Of a stretch of DNA of 64,000 nucleotides, positions 43,382-51,505 are shown in pieces (position 1 is the stretch's first letter; every line of letters starts with the position of its first letter). The notes beneath the pieces were generated by a model that was not told where the DNA came from, ran no database searches, and saw only the letters and a program-made list of their open reading frames with translations. The position numbers and the translations under genes were made by a program. The DNA is from Paraburkholderia sp041321145 (GTDB lineage: Bacteria > Pseudomonadota > Gammaproteobacteria > Burkholderiales > Burkholderiaceae), in NCBI RefSeq assembly GCF_041321145.1, contig NZ_JBGGWA010000006.1:1-64000 (forward strand). Direction: 5' to 3'.

Positions 43382-44449
43382 CTATGAACCAGGCAGTCTC
43401 AACACCGTGCGAAAGCCGATGTGATTGGTACCCATCGTCACGTCCTGCGCATGACGCGCGCTTGGCCGATAGCGTTTGCAATAGATCGGCGAACAAAGAA
43501 ACGAGCCGCCTTTGATGGTGCCGAGGTCGGTGCCGCGCGCCTTGGCTACCAACGCGTCTTCGAGATCGACATTCGGGTTCGGCGGCGGCTCGCTCGCCTG
43601 TTGCGCGTGGCTCTGCTGCCACGGGTCCTTCACCCACTGCCAGACATTGCCGACCATGTCGTACAGACCATAGCCGTTGGCCGGAAAGCAGCCGACCGGC
43701 GAGGTCGAAACAAAGCCGTCTTTCGCAGTGTTCTGAAACGGAAAGGCGCCCTGCCAGGTGTTGGCCATCATCTTCGCGCGGATCGCGAAGGTATCGCCCC
43801 ACGGATAGGTGGTCGAGGTGCCGCCGTGCGCCGCGTACTCGTACTCGGCTTCGGTCGGCAGATCGCGGCCGCGCCACTTCGCGTAGGCCAGCGCATCTTC
43901 ATACGCAATGTGCACGACCGGATGATTGCCGAGTCCGTCGATCGAACTGTCCGGCCCGGTGGGATGCCGCCAGTCGGCGCCCGGCACGAAATGCCACCAT
44001 TGCATCGCGCCGACCAGCAGGTCTTTCGGCGGGAGAAAGACTGTCGAACCGGGTCGAGTCATCGCCGCCGGCAGGGACGGATAACGCTTCGCATCAAGAC
44101 CGCGTTCGGCCAAAGTCCTGTATCCCGTCGCGGCAACGAAGCGGGCAAACTCCGCGTTCGTCACGTCGTGGCGATCGATCATGAAGCTGCCCACCTTCAC
44201 GCGCCGAGCCGGTGCTTCTTCCGGATAGTTACCGTCCGAGCCCATCACGAAGCTGCCGGCCGGTACGCGTACCTGATCGCCCGCTTCCGATGCCGGCGGC
44301 AAACCGTCATACGCCTTGCACGCCGTCAAGGTGCCGAGCGGCACGGCTTGCTGTGCGGCGCCGGTGGCCGCCAGCGCCGCCTGAGTCAGCACGACGCATA
44401 GAGCCGTTGCCACATACCGCGCGATCGATCTGCGGACATGCATGTTCAT
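43382..44449 (-). CDS. formylglycine-generating enzyme (SUMF1/EgtB fold), exported
   Basis: 355 residues from ATG 44449 (GAGGAGC upstream, 11 bases after the sulfatase stop). A signal peptide is evident (basic MNMHVRRSIARY, then VATALCVVLTQAALAA). The FGE fold follows: VPAGSFVMGSDG, VTNAEFARFVAATGY, HPVVHIAYEDALAYAKWRG, LPTEAEYEYAAHGG, YDMVGNVWQWVKD. The active-site pair Cys319/Cys324 sits in GGSFLCSPIYCKRYRPSAR, as in authentic FGEs. It should oxidise the cysteine of the neighbouring sulfatase to formylglycine using oxygen and copper. Because both carry signal peptides, activation probably takes place in the periplasm. Confidence 0.9.
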   Translation of the reverse strand: MNMHVRRSIARYVATALCVVLTQAALAATGAAQQAVPLGTLTACKAYDGLPPASEAGDQVRVPAGSFVMGSDGNYPEEAPARRVKVGSFMIDRHDVTNAEFARFVAATGYRTLAERGLDAKRYPSLPAAMTRPGSTVFLPPKDLLVGAMQWWHFVPGADWRHPTGPDSSIDGLGNHPVVHIAYEDALAYAKWRGRDLPTEAEYEYAAHGGTSTTYPWGDTFAIRAKMMANTWQGAFPFQNTAKDGFVSTSPVGCFPANGYGLYDMVGNVWQWVKDPWQQSHAQQASEPPPNPNVDLEDALVAKARGTDLGTIKGGSFLCSPIYCKRYRPSARHAQDVTMGTNHIGFRTVLRLPGS

Positions 44450-44460
44450 GCCGGCGCTCC

Positions 44461-46155
44461 TCAGTAATCCGCGCGCGGATAGGACGTATCGCGCCACGTC
44501 TCGACCACGTTGTTCTGCTGCACGTACTGCGCCCACTCGGTCAGCATCTGTTCGAGTACTTGTGGCCGCTTCGCGGACAGATCGTGCAGTTCGGCGCGAT
44601 CGTGCGCGAGGTCGTACAGTTGCCAGTGCCCCTTGCCTGCGTCGTATGAATAGACCAGCTTCCAGTTGCCCTTGCGCAGTGCGTTACGGCCCATCAACTC
44701 CATGCTGTACACGTAGTCGTCCACATGCACGCGTTTGCGCTCGCCGGTCAGATACGGCTTCATCGACATGCCCTGCATCGGCAGGACGGTATGGCCGTGG
44801 AATTCGATACCGGGTTGCTTGATATTGGCGAAGTCGAGAATGGTCGGCGTCAGATCCTTGACGGTAAGCACCTGCTCGCTCTTGCCCGGTTGCACATGTC
44901 CTGGGAACGACACGAACGCCGGCGAACGGATTCCGCCTTCATTGGTGTACGCCTTGAACAGCCGGAATGGTTGCGCGCTCACCTGTCCCCACGCCGGCCC
45001 CTCGAATACGAACGAATTGGCACGGCCGATGTTGTCGAGCGAGTTATTGAAGGTCTGCGCAATCCACTTCGCATTGCCGCTGTCCAGGTCCCATGCGTTG
45101 CCTTCCGGGCCGTTGTCCGACAGGAACACGATCAGCGTGTTGTCGTACTGGCCGCTCGCCTTCAGATACTCGACCAGACGGCCGACGTTGCGGTCGAGAT
45201 CGCCCACCAGCGCCGCGTAGGCTTCCATCGTGCGAGCCGAACGCGCCTTTTCGTCGGCGCTCAAGGCACTCCACGGCTTCGTGCCTTCCGGCAGCGGCGC
45301 GGGCTTCGCATCGTTCGGCACGAGACCGAGGCGCTTCATTTTGTCGATGCGGCGCTGCGCGATCACGTCGTAGCCGACATCGTAATGGCCGCGCACCTTT
45401 TGCAGTTCATCGTCCGGTGCCTGCAGCGGTAAATGCGCCGCCGTATAAGCTGCGTACGCGAAGAACGGCTTGCCTGCGCGCTGCGAATCCTGCAGATACG
45501 AAATCATCTTGTCGGTGTACGTGCGCGACGAATAGAAGTCGGCAGGCAGATCGATCTTGTTGCCGTTCTCGCGATAGGTCGGCTCCGGTGCGTCGGACGT
45601 GATCGTCATCACCTTCTGCTTGAAATGCGACGCGCCGCCGTTCATCAGCGCATAAGAGCGTTCAAAGCCGCGCTGGTCAGGCCGCATGCCGTCGCTGCCG
45701 CCGAGGTGCCATTTGCCGGCCATCACGGTCCAGTAGCCGGCATCTTTCATGATCTCCGGCAACGCAGCCACCCGCTGATTCAAACCGCCTTCATAGCCGG
45801 GATGGTCGACCTCTTCGGGCGTCAGATGCGGCGTGATCATTTCCGCCATATTACCGACGCCGGCAAGGTGATTGTCCATGCCGGACAGCAGCATCGAACG
45901 GGTCGGCGAACACGTCGGCGCGACATACATCGTGTCGAGCAGGCGCCCGTGAGCGACCAGTGCATCGAGATTCGGCGTGGCGATTTCGCTGCCGAATGCG
46001 CCAATGTCCGAACGCCCGACATCGTCGGCGACGATCAGCAGCACATTAGGACGCGCGCCCGGCGCAGCGGCCGCGCTGGCCGCCTGCGCGAGCGGCATCA
46101 TGACGGCCCACGCGCTACCTAAAAACGTTGCAGCAAGGATGGTACGAAAGCTCAT
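44461..46155 (-). CDS. exported type I arylsulfatase with Cys-type active site
   Basis: 564 residues from ATG 46155 (TGGAGATCAA upstream). N-terminal signal peptide MSFRTILAATFLGSAWAVMM...AQAA, then RPNVLLIVADDVGRSDIGAFG with metal aspartates 44-45, and the sulfatase signature CSPTR at Cys82, the residue to be turned into formylglycine. Further metal and catalytic segments are GYWTVMAGKWHLGG and IVFLSDNGPEGNAWD. Resembles AtsA-type arylsulfatases. The adjacent FGE fits the Cys-type site. It likely releases sulfate from organic sulfate esters in the periplasm. Confidence 0.92.
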   Translation of the reverse strand: MSFRTILAATFLGSAWAVMMPLAQAASAAAAPGARPNVLLIVADDVGRSDIGAFGSEIATPNLDALVAHGRLLDTMYVAPTCSPTRSMLLSGMDNHLAGVGNMAEMITPHLTPEEVDHPGYEGGLNQRVAALPEIMKDAGYWTVMAGKWHLGGSDGMRPDQRGFERSYALMNGGASHFKQKVMTITSDAPEPTYRENGNKIDLPADFYSSRTYTDKMISYLQDSQRAGKPFFAYAAYTAAHLPLQAPDDELQKVRGHYDVGYDVIAQRRIDKMKRLGLVPNDAKPAPLPEGTKPWSALSADEKARSARTMEAYAALVGDLDRNVGRLVEYLKASGQYDNTLIVFLSDNGPEGNAWDLDSGNAKWIAQTFNNSLDNIGRANSFVFEGPAWGQVSAQPFRLFKAYTNEGGIRSPAFVSFPGHVQPGKSEQVLTVKDLTPTILDFANIKQPGIEFHGHTVLPMQGMSMKPYLTGERKRVHVDDYVYSMELMGRNALRKGNWKLVYSYDAGKGHWQLYDLAHDRAELHDLSAKRPQVLEQMLTEWAQYVQQNNVVETWRDTSYPRADY

Positions 46156-46228
46156 TTGATCTCCATGTCCACGATGTCTTCCTAAGCTGAATTCAAATCT
46201 TGTTGCCGCGAGGCGTTTGCGAAATGCG

Positions 46229-47677
46229 TCACAGCCTCGACCGCCCGAGCCGGTCGAATGCCGCACGGTCGCGCTGTTTGAGACGCTTCGCTGCCATGAC
46301 GCCGGCCACTGCGAAGAGCGGCAGCAACGCAGTCAACGCATACGACACGCCCACGCCCGCACCGGTCAACAACGGAAAATTCACGATTGCGAGCACCAGC
46401 ACAACACTCAAGGCGAGACCCGACAGCACGGGCAACACGCCCACCCGCATCGCACCCGTGTCGTTACCGCCGATACGCTTGAAGAACACGAACACCGCTG
46501 CCGAGGAAAGCGCCATCAACGCGATGATGCAAAGCGTCGCCACATTCGTGAGCCACGAGAACAGCGTTAGAACCGGATCGGCATGCGCGACGATGAACAC
46601 CAGCACAACGATCGCGGCCACCGCCGTTTGCAACAGCGAGCCGATATGCGGACTGCCATGCACACGATGTGTGCGGCCGAGCGCTCGCGGAAGCAAACCC
46701 TCACGGCCGGTCGCGAAGAAATAGCGCGCCGCGGAATTGTGAAAAGCCAGCAAGCCCGCATACACGCTCGTGATGAACAGCACGCTCATCGCCGCGGTGA
46801 GCGTTTTGTTGGCGTAATGATCGGAGAGCGTGTAGAGGAAAGTGGTCGGATCGCTCAATGCAGTGAGCGTCTTGACGATCTTGTCGCTGCCCGCGCCGAT
46901 CACCATGCACCACGCGGAAAATGCATAGAACACGCCGATCAGCAGCACCGAAATGTAGGTTGCCAACGGCACCGTCCGTTGCGGGTTTTTCGCCTCTTCG
47001 CTATAGATGGTGGTGGCCTCGAAGCCGATGAAGCTCGCGAAGCAGAACAGGAAACCGATCGCAGGCGTGCCGCTCATAAAGGTGTGCGGCGTGAACGAAG
47101 CCGCATTGATGCCGCTATCGCCGCCGCTTTTCAGAATCGCCAGATCGAGGATCAACACGACGATGTATTCGCCGAATACCAGCAGCGAAAGCACCTTTGC
47201 GGACAGATCGATCTGCCGGTAGCCAAAGACGCCGATGCTGGCCATGGCCGCGAGCGAACAGATCCACCACGGCGTATTGAGGTTGAAGTGCGCGCTCACG
47301 AAGCCCGAGGCCACCGCGCCGAACATGCCGTACAAACCAATCTGCATCGTGTTGTAGCCGAGCAGCGCGATCAATGCCGCCGCGCCGCCCGCGGTGCCCC
47401 CGAGGCCGCGCGCCGTGAACGCATAGAAACCGCCAGCATTGGTCACGTGCCGCGCCATCGCCGTATAGCCGGCGGAAAACATCAGAAGAATCACCACCGT
47501 GGCGACCAGCAACGCCGGTGTGCCGGCGCCATTGCCGAGCATGATGCCGATCGGAAAGCCACCCGCGATCGCAACCAGCGGGCCGGCCGCCGAGATCACG
47601 AAGAAGATGATGAAGCCCAGTCCCAGTGCCCCCTTGCGCAACTCGGTGGACGGGGATGGTTCAGCGACGACGCTCAT
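46229..47677 (-). CDS. APC-superfamily amino acid/amine permease
   Basis: 482 residues with 12 predicted helices. The N-terminal LGLGFIIFFVISAAGPLVAIAGG is of the APA type, followed by YTAMARHVTNAGGFYAFTARG, FIGFEATTIYSEEAKNPQRT and FHNSAARYFFATGREGLLPR. CCAGGAGCAAAAC precedes the ATG. It is the first gene of the leftward series with sulfatase, FGE and porin (gap to the sulfatase 73 bases). The substrate may be an amine released from a sulfated compound, but this is a guess; amino acids or ethanolamine are equally possible. Confidence 0.82.
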   Translation of the reverse strand: MSVVAEPSPSTELRKGALGLGFIIFFVISAAGPLVAIAGGFPIGIMLGNGAGTPALLVATVVILLMFSAGYTAMARHVTNAGGFYAFTARGLGGTAGGAAALIALLGYNTMQIGLYGMFGAVASGFVSAHFNLNTPWWICSLAAMASIGVFGYRQIDLSAKVLSLLVFGEYIVVLILDLAILKSGGDSGINAASFTPHTFMSGTPAIGFLFCFASFIGFEATTIYSEEAKNPQRTVPLATYISVLLIGVFYAFSAWCMVIGAGSDKIVKTLTALSDPTTFLYTLSDHYANKTLTAAMSVLFITSVYAGLLAFHNSAARYFFATGREGLLPRALGRTHRVHGSPHIGSLLQTAVAAIVVLVFIVAHADPVLTLFSWLTNVATLCIIALMALSSAAVFVFFKRIGGNDTGAMRVGVLPVLSGLALSVVLVLAIVNFPLLTGAGVGVSYALTALLPLFAVAGVMAAKRLKQRDRAAFDRLGRSRL

Positions 47678-47872
47678 GTTTTGCTCCTGGATTTTCTTTC
47701 GTCTGCATTACGACGAGGTTCGGCGCAGTGTCGCAGTGCAAGTGTTGATGCACTGTAGAAAGCCAAAATGATGAGCGGGAGCACAAATCGGCAATGCGGC
47801 GCGCCGCATCCCAAAAACATGCGTATCTGGCAATCTGATAGATTTCCGCCGTCGCACGCTACAGGACCTGGA

Positions 47873-48814
47873 ATGACCAGCACTGAACTGAAAACAGATT
47901 CGTTGCAGCGGTGGATGTTGTACAGCAAGGATGCCTATGGGGGTGGCCGCAACTTTCTTACTACCGAACAAAAGCAGGCGGTTGAAGACGGCAAGAAGTT
48001 CTCGCAACGCGCATACGCCGATGTATGGGCTCGGGATGCCGAGCTCGTCCAGCGCGTCCGCTCGTTCCTTGGAAGCAACTTCCATTGGCACCAGCGGCTG
48101 ATAGAGAACGGCGCTGACCTGGAGGTTGTACAGACGTTACAGTCCATGATTCGCGGTGAGAGCGTTGTACTCATTGCCGAGCAATCGCGAACGGGGGCCG
48201 CCGGGATCGATCGAGCGCCTAAACCCAAGAGGTTTCCGGGCTTCCGTGAGGAGTTAATGACGGGCTTGGGCATGTCCTACGAAGCCGCGACAGCCTACAT
48301 GGACCGCTACAACAACATGGTGGACCGGGTTAACGCGGTGACGGCCGGATATTTGAGGACAGTATTCACGACTATGCACCATGACCCATCTTCAGTTCCG
48401 CACGCAGACGCAGGAGCCTATGCGTCCTTCCTGATAACCGGGGATACGGTAATGCCCGAATTCTGGACTGAATACTTCCAGGTACCCCCCGATACAACAA
48501 TCGTAAAAGGTCGGTCGTTTACCCTGCCGTCAGGCAAAGCCAGCAAAGCCTTGGGGAAAACCGGTCTATGGGGCGTAAGCAGTGAGCTTGCGGTACAAAG
48601 CGACTTGCTCACTCCGCATTTACGATACCTCACAAGTCGACTTGGCTTGCCCCGTGTGGGTCTGCGGGAGATCGCGCAACAGGCTGGTGCAAAAGTGCGG
48701 TTCTCCTGTTTCTGGTTTGACCCCTCGGGTAACCGTGTGCCCGATGTGCCAGCCGACATTCGGCAGATAATGGAATCCCTTGGGGGTGTCATCGAGATTG
48801 ACGAGTACCGGTAG
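47873..48814 (+). CDS. DUF4279-domain protein with an unrecognised N-terminal region
   Basis: 313 residues from ATG 47873 (AGGACCTGGA upstream); ATG 47768 would add 35 poor-quality residues. The C-terminal about 130 residues fit DUF4279: YASFLITGDTVMPEFWTEYF, TGLWGVSSELAVQSDLLTPH, VRFSCFWFDPSGNRVPD and a final GGVIEIDEY. DUF4279 occurs among immunity proteins of contact-dependent and polymorphic toxin systems. The N-terminal 170 residues are mostly helical (RFPGFREELMTGLGMSYEAA) and not known to me. Three 60-base lines of the gene counted by hand give 100 G+C in 180, against 44 in 60 for one line of the next gene, a sign of transfer. No toxin, Rhs or VgrG gene adjoins. Confidence 0.65.
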   Translation: MTSTELKTDSLQRWMLYSKDAYGGGRNFLTTEQKQAVEDGKKFSQRAYADVWARDAELVQRVRSFLGSNFHWHQRLIENGADLEVVQTLQSMIRGESVVLIAEQSRTGAAGIDRAPKPKRFPGFREELMTGLGMSYEAATAYMDRYNNMVDRVNAVTAGYLRTVFTTMHHDPSSVPHADAGAYASFLITGDTVMPEFWTEYFQVPPDTTIVKGRSFTLPSGKASKALGKTGLWGVSSELAVQSDLLTPHLRYLTSRLGLPRVGLREIAQQAGAKVRFSCFWFDPSGNRVPDVPADIRQIMESLGGVIEIDEYR

Positions 48815-48878
48815 TGTGCGGTCCGTCGACAGCCTATAGCGAAAAAAGCCGACCAAATCTGGAAACGCGAGCTGGGTG

Positions 48879-49820
48879 CTAGCTCAAACGCGGCGTCTGC
48901 GAAGGCAATTCACCGAACAGATCGCGATATTCGCGGGCGAAATAGCCAAGATGCGTGAAGCCCCAGCGGCAGGCGGCGTCGCCAATCAGCAGTTCGTCGG
49001 CGCCCGTCGTGCGCAGAAGCCGATGCACGGCGTTGAGCCGGATCGAGCGCAGGTATTCGACAGGCGTGACGTTGGCCACGCGCTGAAAGCTGGTTTGCAA
49101 CGTACGCCGACTGCATCGCAGTGCCCGGCACAGATCGAGCACGGTGATCGGTTGCTCGGCATTGTCTTGCAGAATGCGTTCACAACGCCGCACGATATCG
49201 CTATACGTGGTGTGCGTGAGATCGCGCGGCGGCATTCGCGACGCGTTTTCGAGCAGGTCGAGCAGCACACTGATCATTTCGTCGCGGAACACCTTGGTCG
49301 CGGCCGGATGCGCGAACGCGGCAGCATTGCGTTCGGCGGAGTCGAGAAACGGCGCGAGCCGTTCGCGCAGCATCACACCTTGCTCATCGGAAAGCGCCAG
49401 CACGCCGCCTTTCGCCTGGCGGCCGGCGTGCTCGCCCACCGTCGCGCCAAGCAGGTCGTCCATCATCTCGGCGGACACGCTGATGCCGGCATAATGCATC
49501 GATTCCGGCGTGTAGAAGCGAAACTCCTCGCCCGCGCCGAGCAGCAGCAGCGCGTAGCCATCCACGCGCCGCCCCTGAAACGTGCCGACGAGCGGCGCAT
49601 ACAGCGGCACCGCGATCGATGCGAGACCGGCCGGCGACACGCCATGTTGCGCCACGCGGCGATTGGTGGTTTCGCGAAAGAAATGAAAGTCGGCCGAACT
49701 CGCCTGCACCAGCGTGCTCTGAAAGCGGCCCGGCGTCATCTGGCGATAGACCTGTTCCCAGCCGCTCACGGCCAGCGAATGATCGTGCACGTCGGCAAGC
49801 GTGCTGATCCGGAAGTCCAT
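48879..49820 (-). CDS. AraC-family transcriptional regulator
   Basis: 313 residues. The C-terminal AraC/XylS double helix-turn-helix spans about 210-310: ITVLDLCRALRCSRRTLQTS and LLIGDAACRWGFTHLGYFARE YRDLFGELPSQ. The N-terminal region resembles the EutR/AraC-type ligand domain rather than a cupin. GGGAGGGGAC directly precedes the ATG. It lies 268 bases downstream of, and on the same strand as, the aminotransferase gene, so it may control amine metabolism genes there. The effector is unknown. Confidence 0.85.
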   Translation of the reverse strand: MDFRISTLADVHDHSLAVSGWEQVYRQMTPGRFQSTLVQASSADFHFFRETTNRRVAQHGVSPAGLASIAVPLYAPLVGTFQGRRVDGYALLLLGAGEEFRFYTPESMHYAGISVSAEMMDDLLGATVGEHAGRQAKGGVLALSDEQGVMLRERLAPFLDSAERNAAAFAHPAATKVFRDEMISVLLDLLENASRMPPRDLTHTTYSDIVRRCERILQDNAEQPITVLDLCRALRCSRRTLQTSFQRVANVTPVEYLRSIRLNAVHRLLRTTGADELLIGDAACRWGFTHLGYFAREYRDLFGELPSQTPRLS

Positions 49821-49977
49821 GTCCCCTCCCGCCTACTCTGAACAGGCTACATTCATGCAATGGCGGCCCAGCCTGTCGTAGCGGACGCCAACCTGGATGC
49901 AGACGAACGCCGCGGTTCGCGGCGCTCAGGCTGCAAATGAAGGAGCAATGTTATTCCAGGCTGGCCGATTCGGCTAA

Positions 49978-50069
49978 CCGCAAAAAAAAAGCAGACCATT
50001 TTGCGGTGACTTCAATGCGAAGCGCGCTGCACCAGCCTGAAACGCATTCAGGCATTCTGCAGCGCGCTT
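49978..50069. terminator. compound hairpin region between aminotransferase and AraC genes
   Basis: AAGCGCGCTGCA (50020-50031) pairs with TGCAGCGCGCTT (50058-50069), and inside it GCCTGAA (50035-50041) pairs with TTCAGGC (50047-50053). Beyond, CCGCAAAA (49978-49985) pairs with TTTTGCGG (49999-50006) and carries an A9 tract that is a T-run on the minus strand. This most likely ends the leftward aminotransferase transcript. Confidence 0.65.
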
Positions 50070-50088
50070 GAACACTTGACCAAGTCAA

Positions 50089-51429
50089 TTATGCAAATTT
50101 CACTTCATCGAAACCTGCTGCCAGCGCACCCACGAGCGCATCGAGTTGCGCCGGTTCGACCACCAGCGGCGGCGACAGGATAATTTTCGTGCCGACCGGC
50201 CGCACCAGTGCGCCGTGTGCCCGCGCCACTTCGGCCACCGCATTCGCATAGCCCGAGGTCGGGTCGATCGGCTCGCGGGTTTGCTTCGACTTCACCAGAT
50301 CGAGCGCGACCATCAAGCCTTTGCCGCGCACATCGCCCACCGCCGCATAGCGTTCGGTGAACGGCCGCAGTGCTTCCAGCAGATGCGCGCCCTGCTGTGC
50401 GGCGTTGGCCGGCAGATTCTCGTCCTTGACGATTTTCAGGTTGGCCAGTGCGGCCGCGCACGCAACCGGATGCCCCGCATAGGTATATCCATGCATCAGG
50501 GCGCCCGTGAAATTCGCGTTGTTCATGAAAGCCTGCTCGATACGCTCGTTAAACGCGGTCGCGCCAAGCGGAATGTAGCCGGAAGAAATACCCTTCGCAA
50601 AGCACATGATGTCCGGCTTCACCCCCCAGCCCCGGCTGCCGAACAGGCTGCCGGTACGGCCAAAACCGGTGACGATTTCGTCGGCGATCAGCAGAATGCC
50701 GTACTTGTCGCACACTTCGCGAATCAGCGGCCAGTAGTTTTCCGGCGGCACGATTACGCCACCCGCGCCCTGCACCGGTTCCGCGATGAAGGCGGCCACC
50801 GTGTCGGGGCTTTGGAAAATGATCTCGCGCTCCAGCATCCCGGCACAGATCCGGCCGAGTTCAGCGGGATCCTGCGTGAACGGATTGCGATAGAGCCACG
50901 GCGTTTCCACATGAAAGCAGCCCGGCAGATTCGGCTCGTAGTTGCGCCGGAACGCGGTATTGCCGTTCACTGACGCGCCGCCGAAATGCGTACCGTGATA
51001 GCCCTGCTTCAGCGAAATAAACTTGGTGCGGTCCGCTTCGCCTTGCAGCTTCCAGTACTGACGCGCGAGCTTCAATGCGGATTCGACCGCGTCGGAGCCG
51101 CCGGAGCTGTAGATCACGCGGCGCATGCCTTCCGGTTCGAGCATCTCGACCAACACCCTCGACAACTCCTCGGCGCGCGGATGCGAAATGCCGTCGAAGA
51201 GCTGGAAGTATTCGAGTTCGTCCAGCTGACGCACAATGGCGTCCTTCACCTCACGCCGATTGTGGCCGACATTGACGTTCCAGAGACCCGCCACGCCGTC
51301 CACAAGCTTATTGCCGCGATCGTCGAACACATAACAGCCGTCGCCGCGCACAATACGGATCGGCTCGCGCTGCTGCATTTCGGCGGGGTGCTGCATCGGA
51401 TGCCAGAAGGCGGAATCGTTCGTTCCCAT
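50089..51429 (-). CDS. class III PLP-dependent omega-aminotransferase
   Basis: 446 residues, aspartate aminotransferase family class III. Seen are the substrate loop DGVAGLWNVNVGHNR, the cofactor glycines in YSSGGSDAVESALKLARQYW, LLIADEIVTGFGRTG and the PLP lysine in CFAKGISSGYIPLGA. GGAGTAACGAACC precedes the ATG. The family converts omega-amines (putrescine, beta-alanine, taurine, aromatic amines) with pyruvate or oxoglutarate. With the aldehyde dehydrogenase 76 bases upstream it forms an amine-to-acid pair. Taurine:pyruvate aminotransferase is in this class and none is seen near xsc, so it is also a candidate for that missing step. Confidence 0.85.
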   Translation of the reverse strand: MGTNDSAFWHPMQHPAEMQQREPIRIVRGDGCYVFDDRGNKLVDGVAGLWNVNVGHNRREVKDAIVRQLDELEYFQLFDGISHPRAEELSRVLVEMLEPEGMRRVIYSSGGSDAVESALKLARQYWKLQGEADRTKFISLKQGYHGTHFGGASVNGNTAFRRNYEPNLPGCFHVETPWLYRNPFTQDPAELGRICAGMLEREIIFQSPDTVAAFIAEPVQGAGGVIVPPENYWPLIREVCDKYGILLIADEIVTGFGRTGSLFGSRGWGVKPDIMCFAKGISSGYIPLGATAFNERIEQAFMNNANFTGALMHGYTYAGHPVACAAALANLKIVKDENLPANAAQQGAHLLEALRPFTERYAAVGDVRGKGLMVALDLVKSKQTREPIDPTSGYANAVAEVARAHGALVRPVGTKIILSPPLVVEPAQLDALVGALAAGFDEVKFA

Positions 51430-51505
51430 GGTTCGTTACTCCACTCAGTTCAGTAGGTTGGTAGGTTCGTGTGTCGGCATTGGCCTGGTTATCCCTGCGT
51501 TCGGC

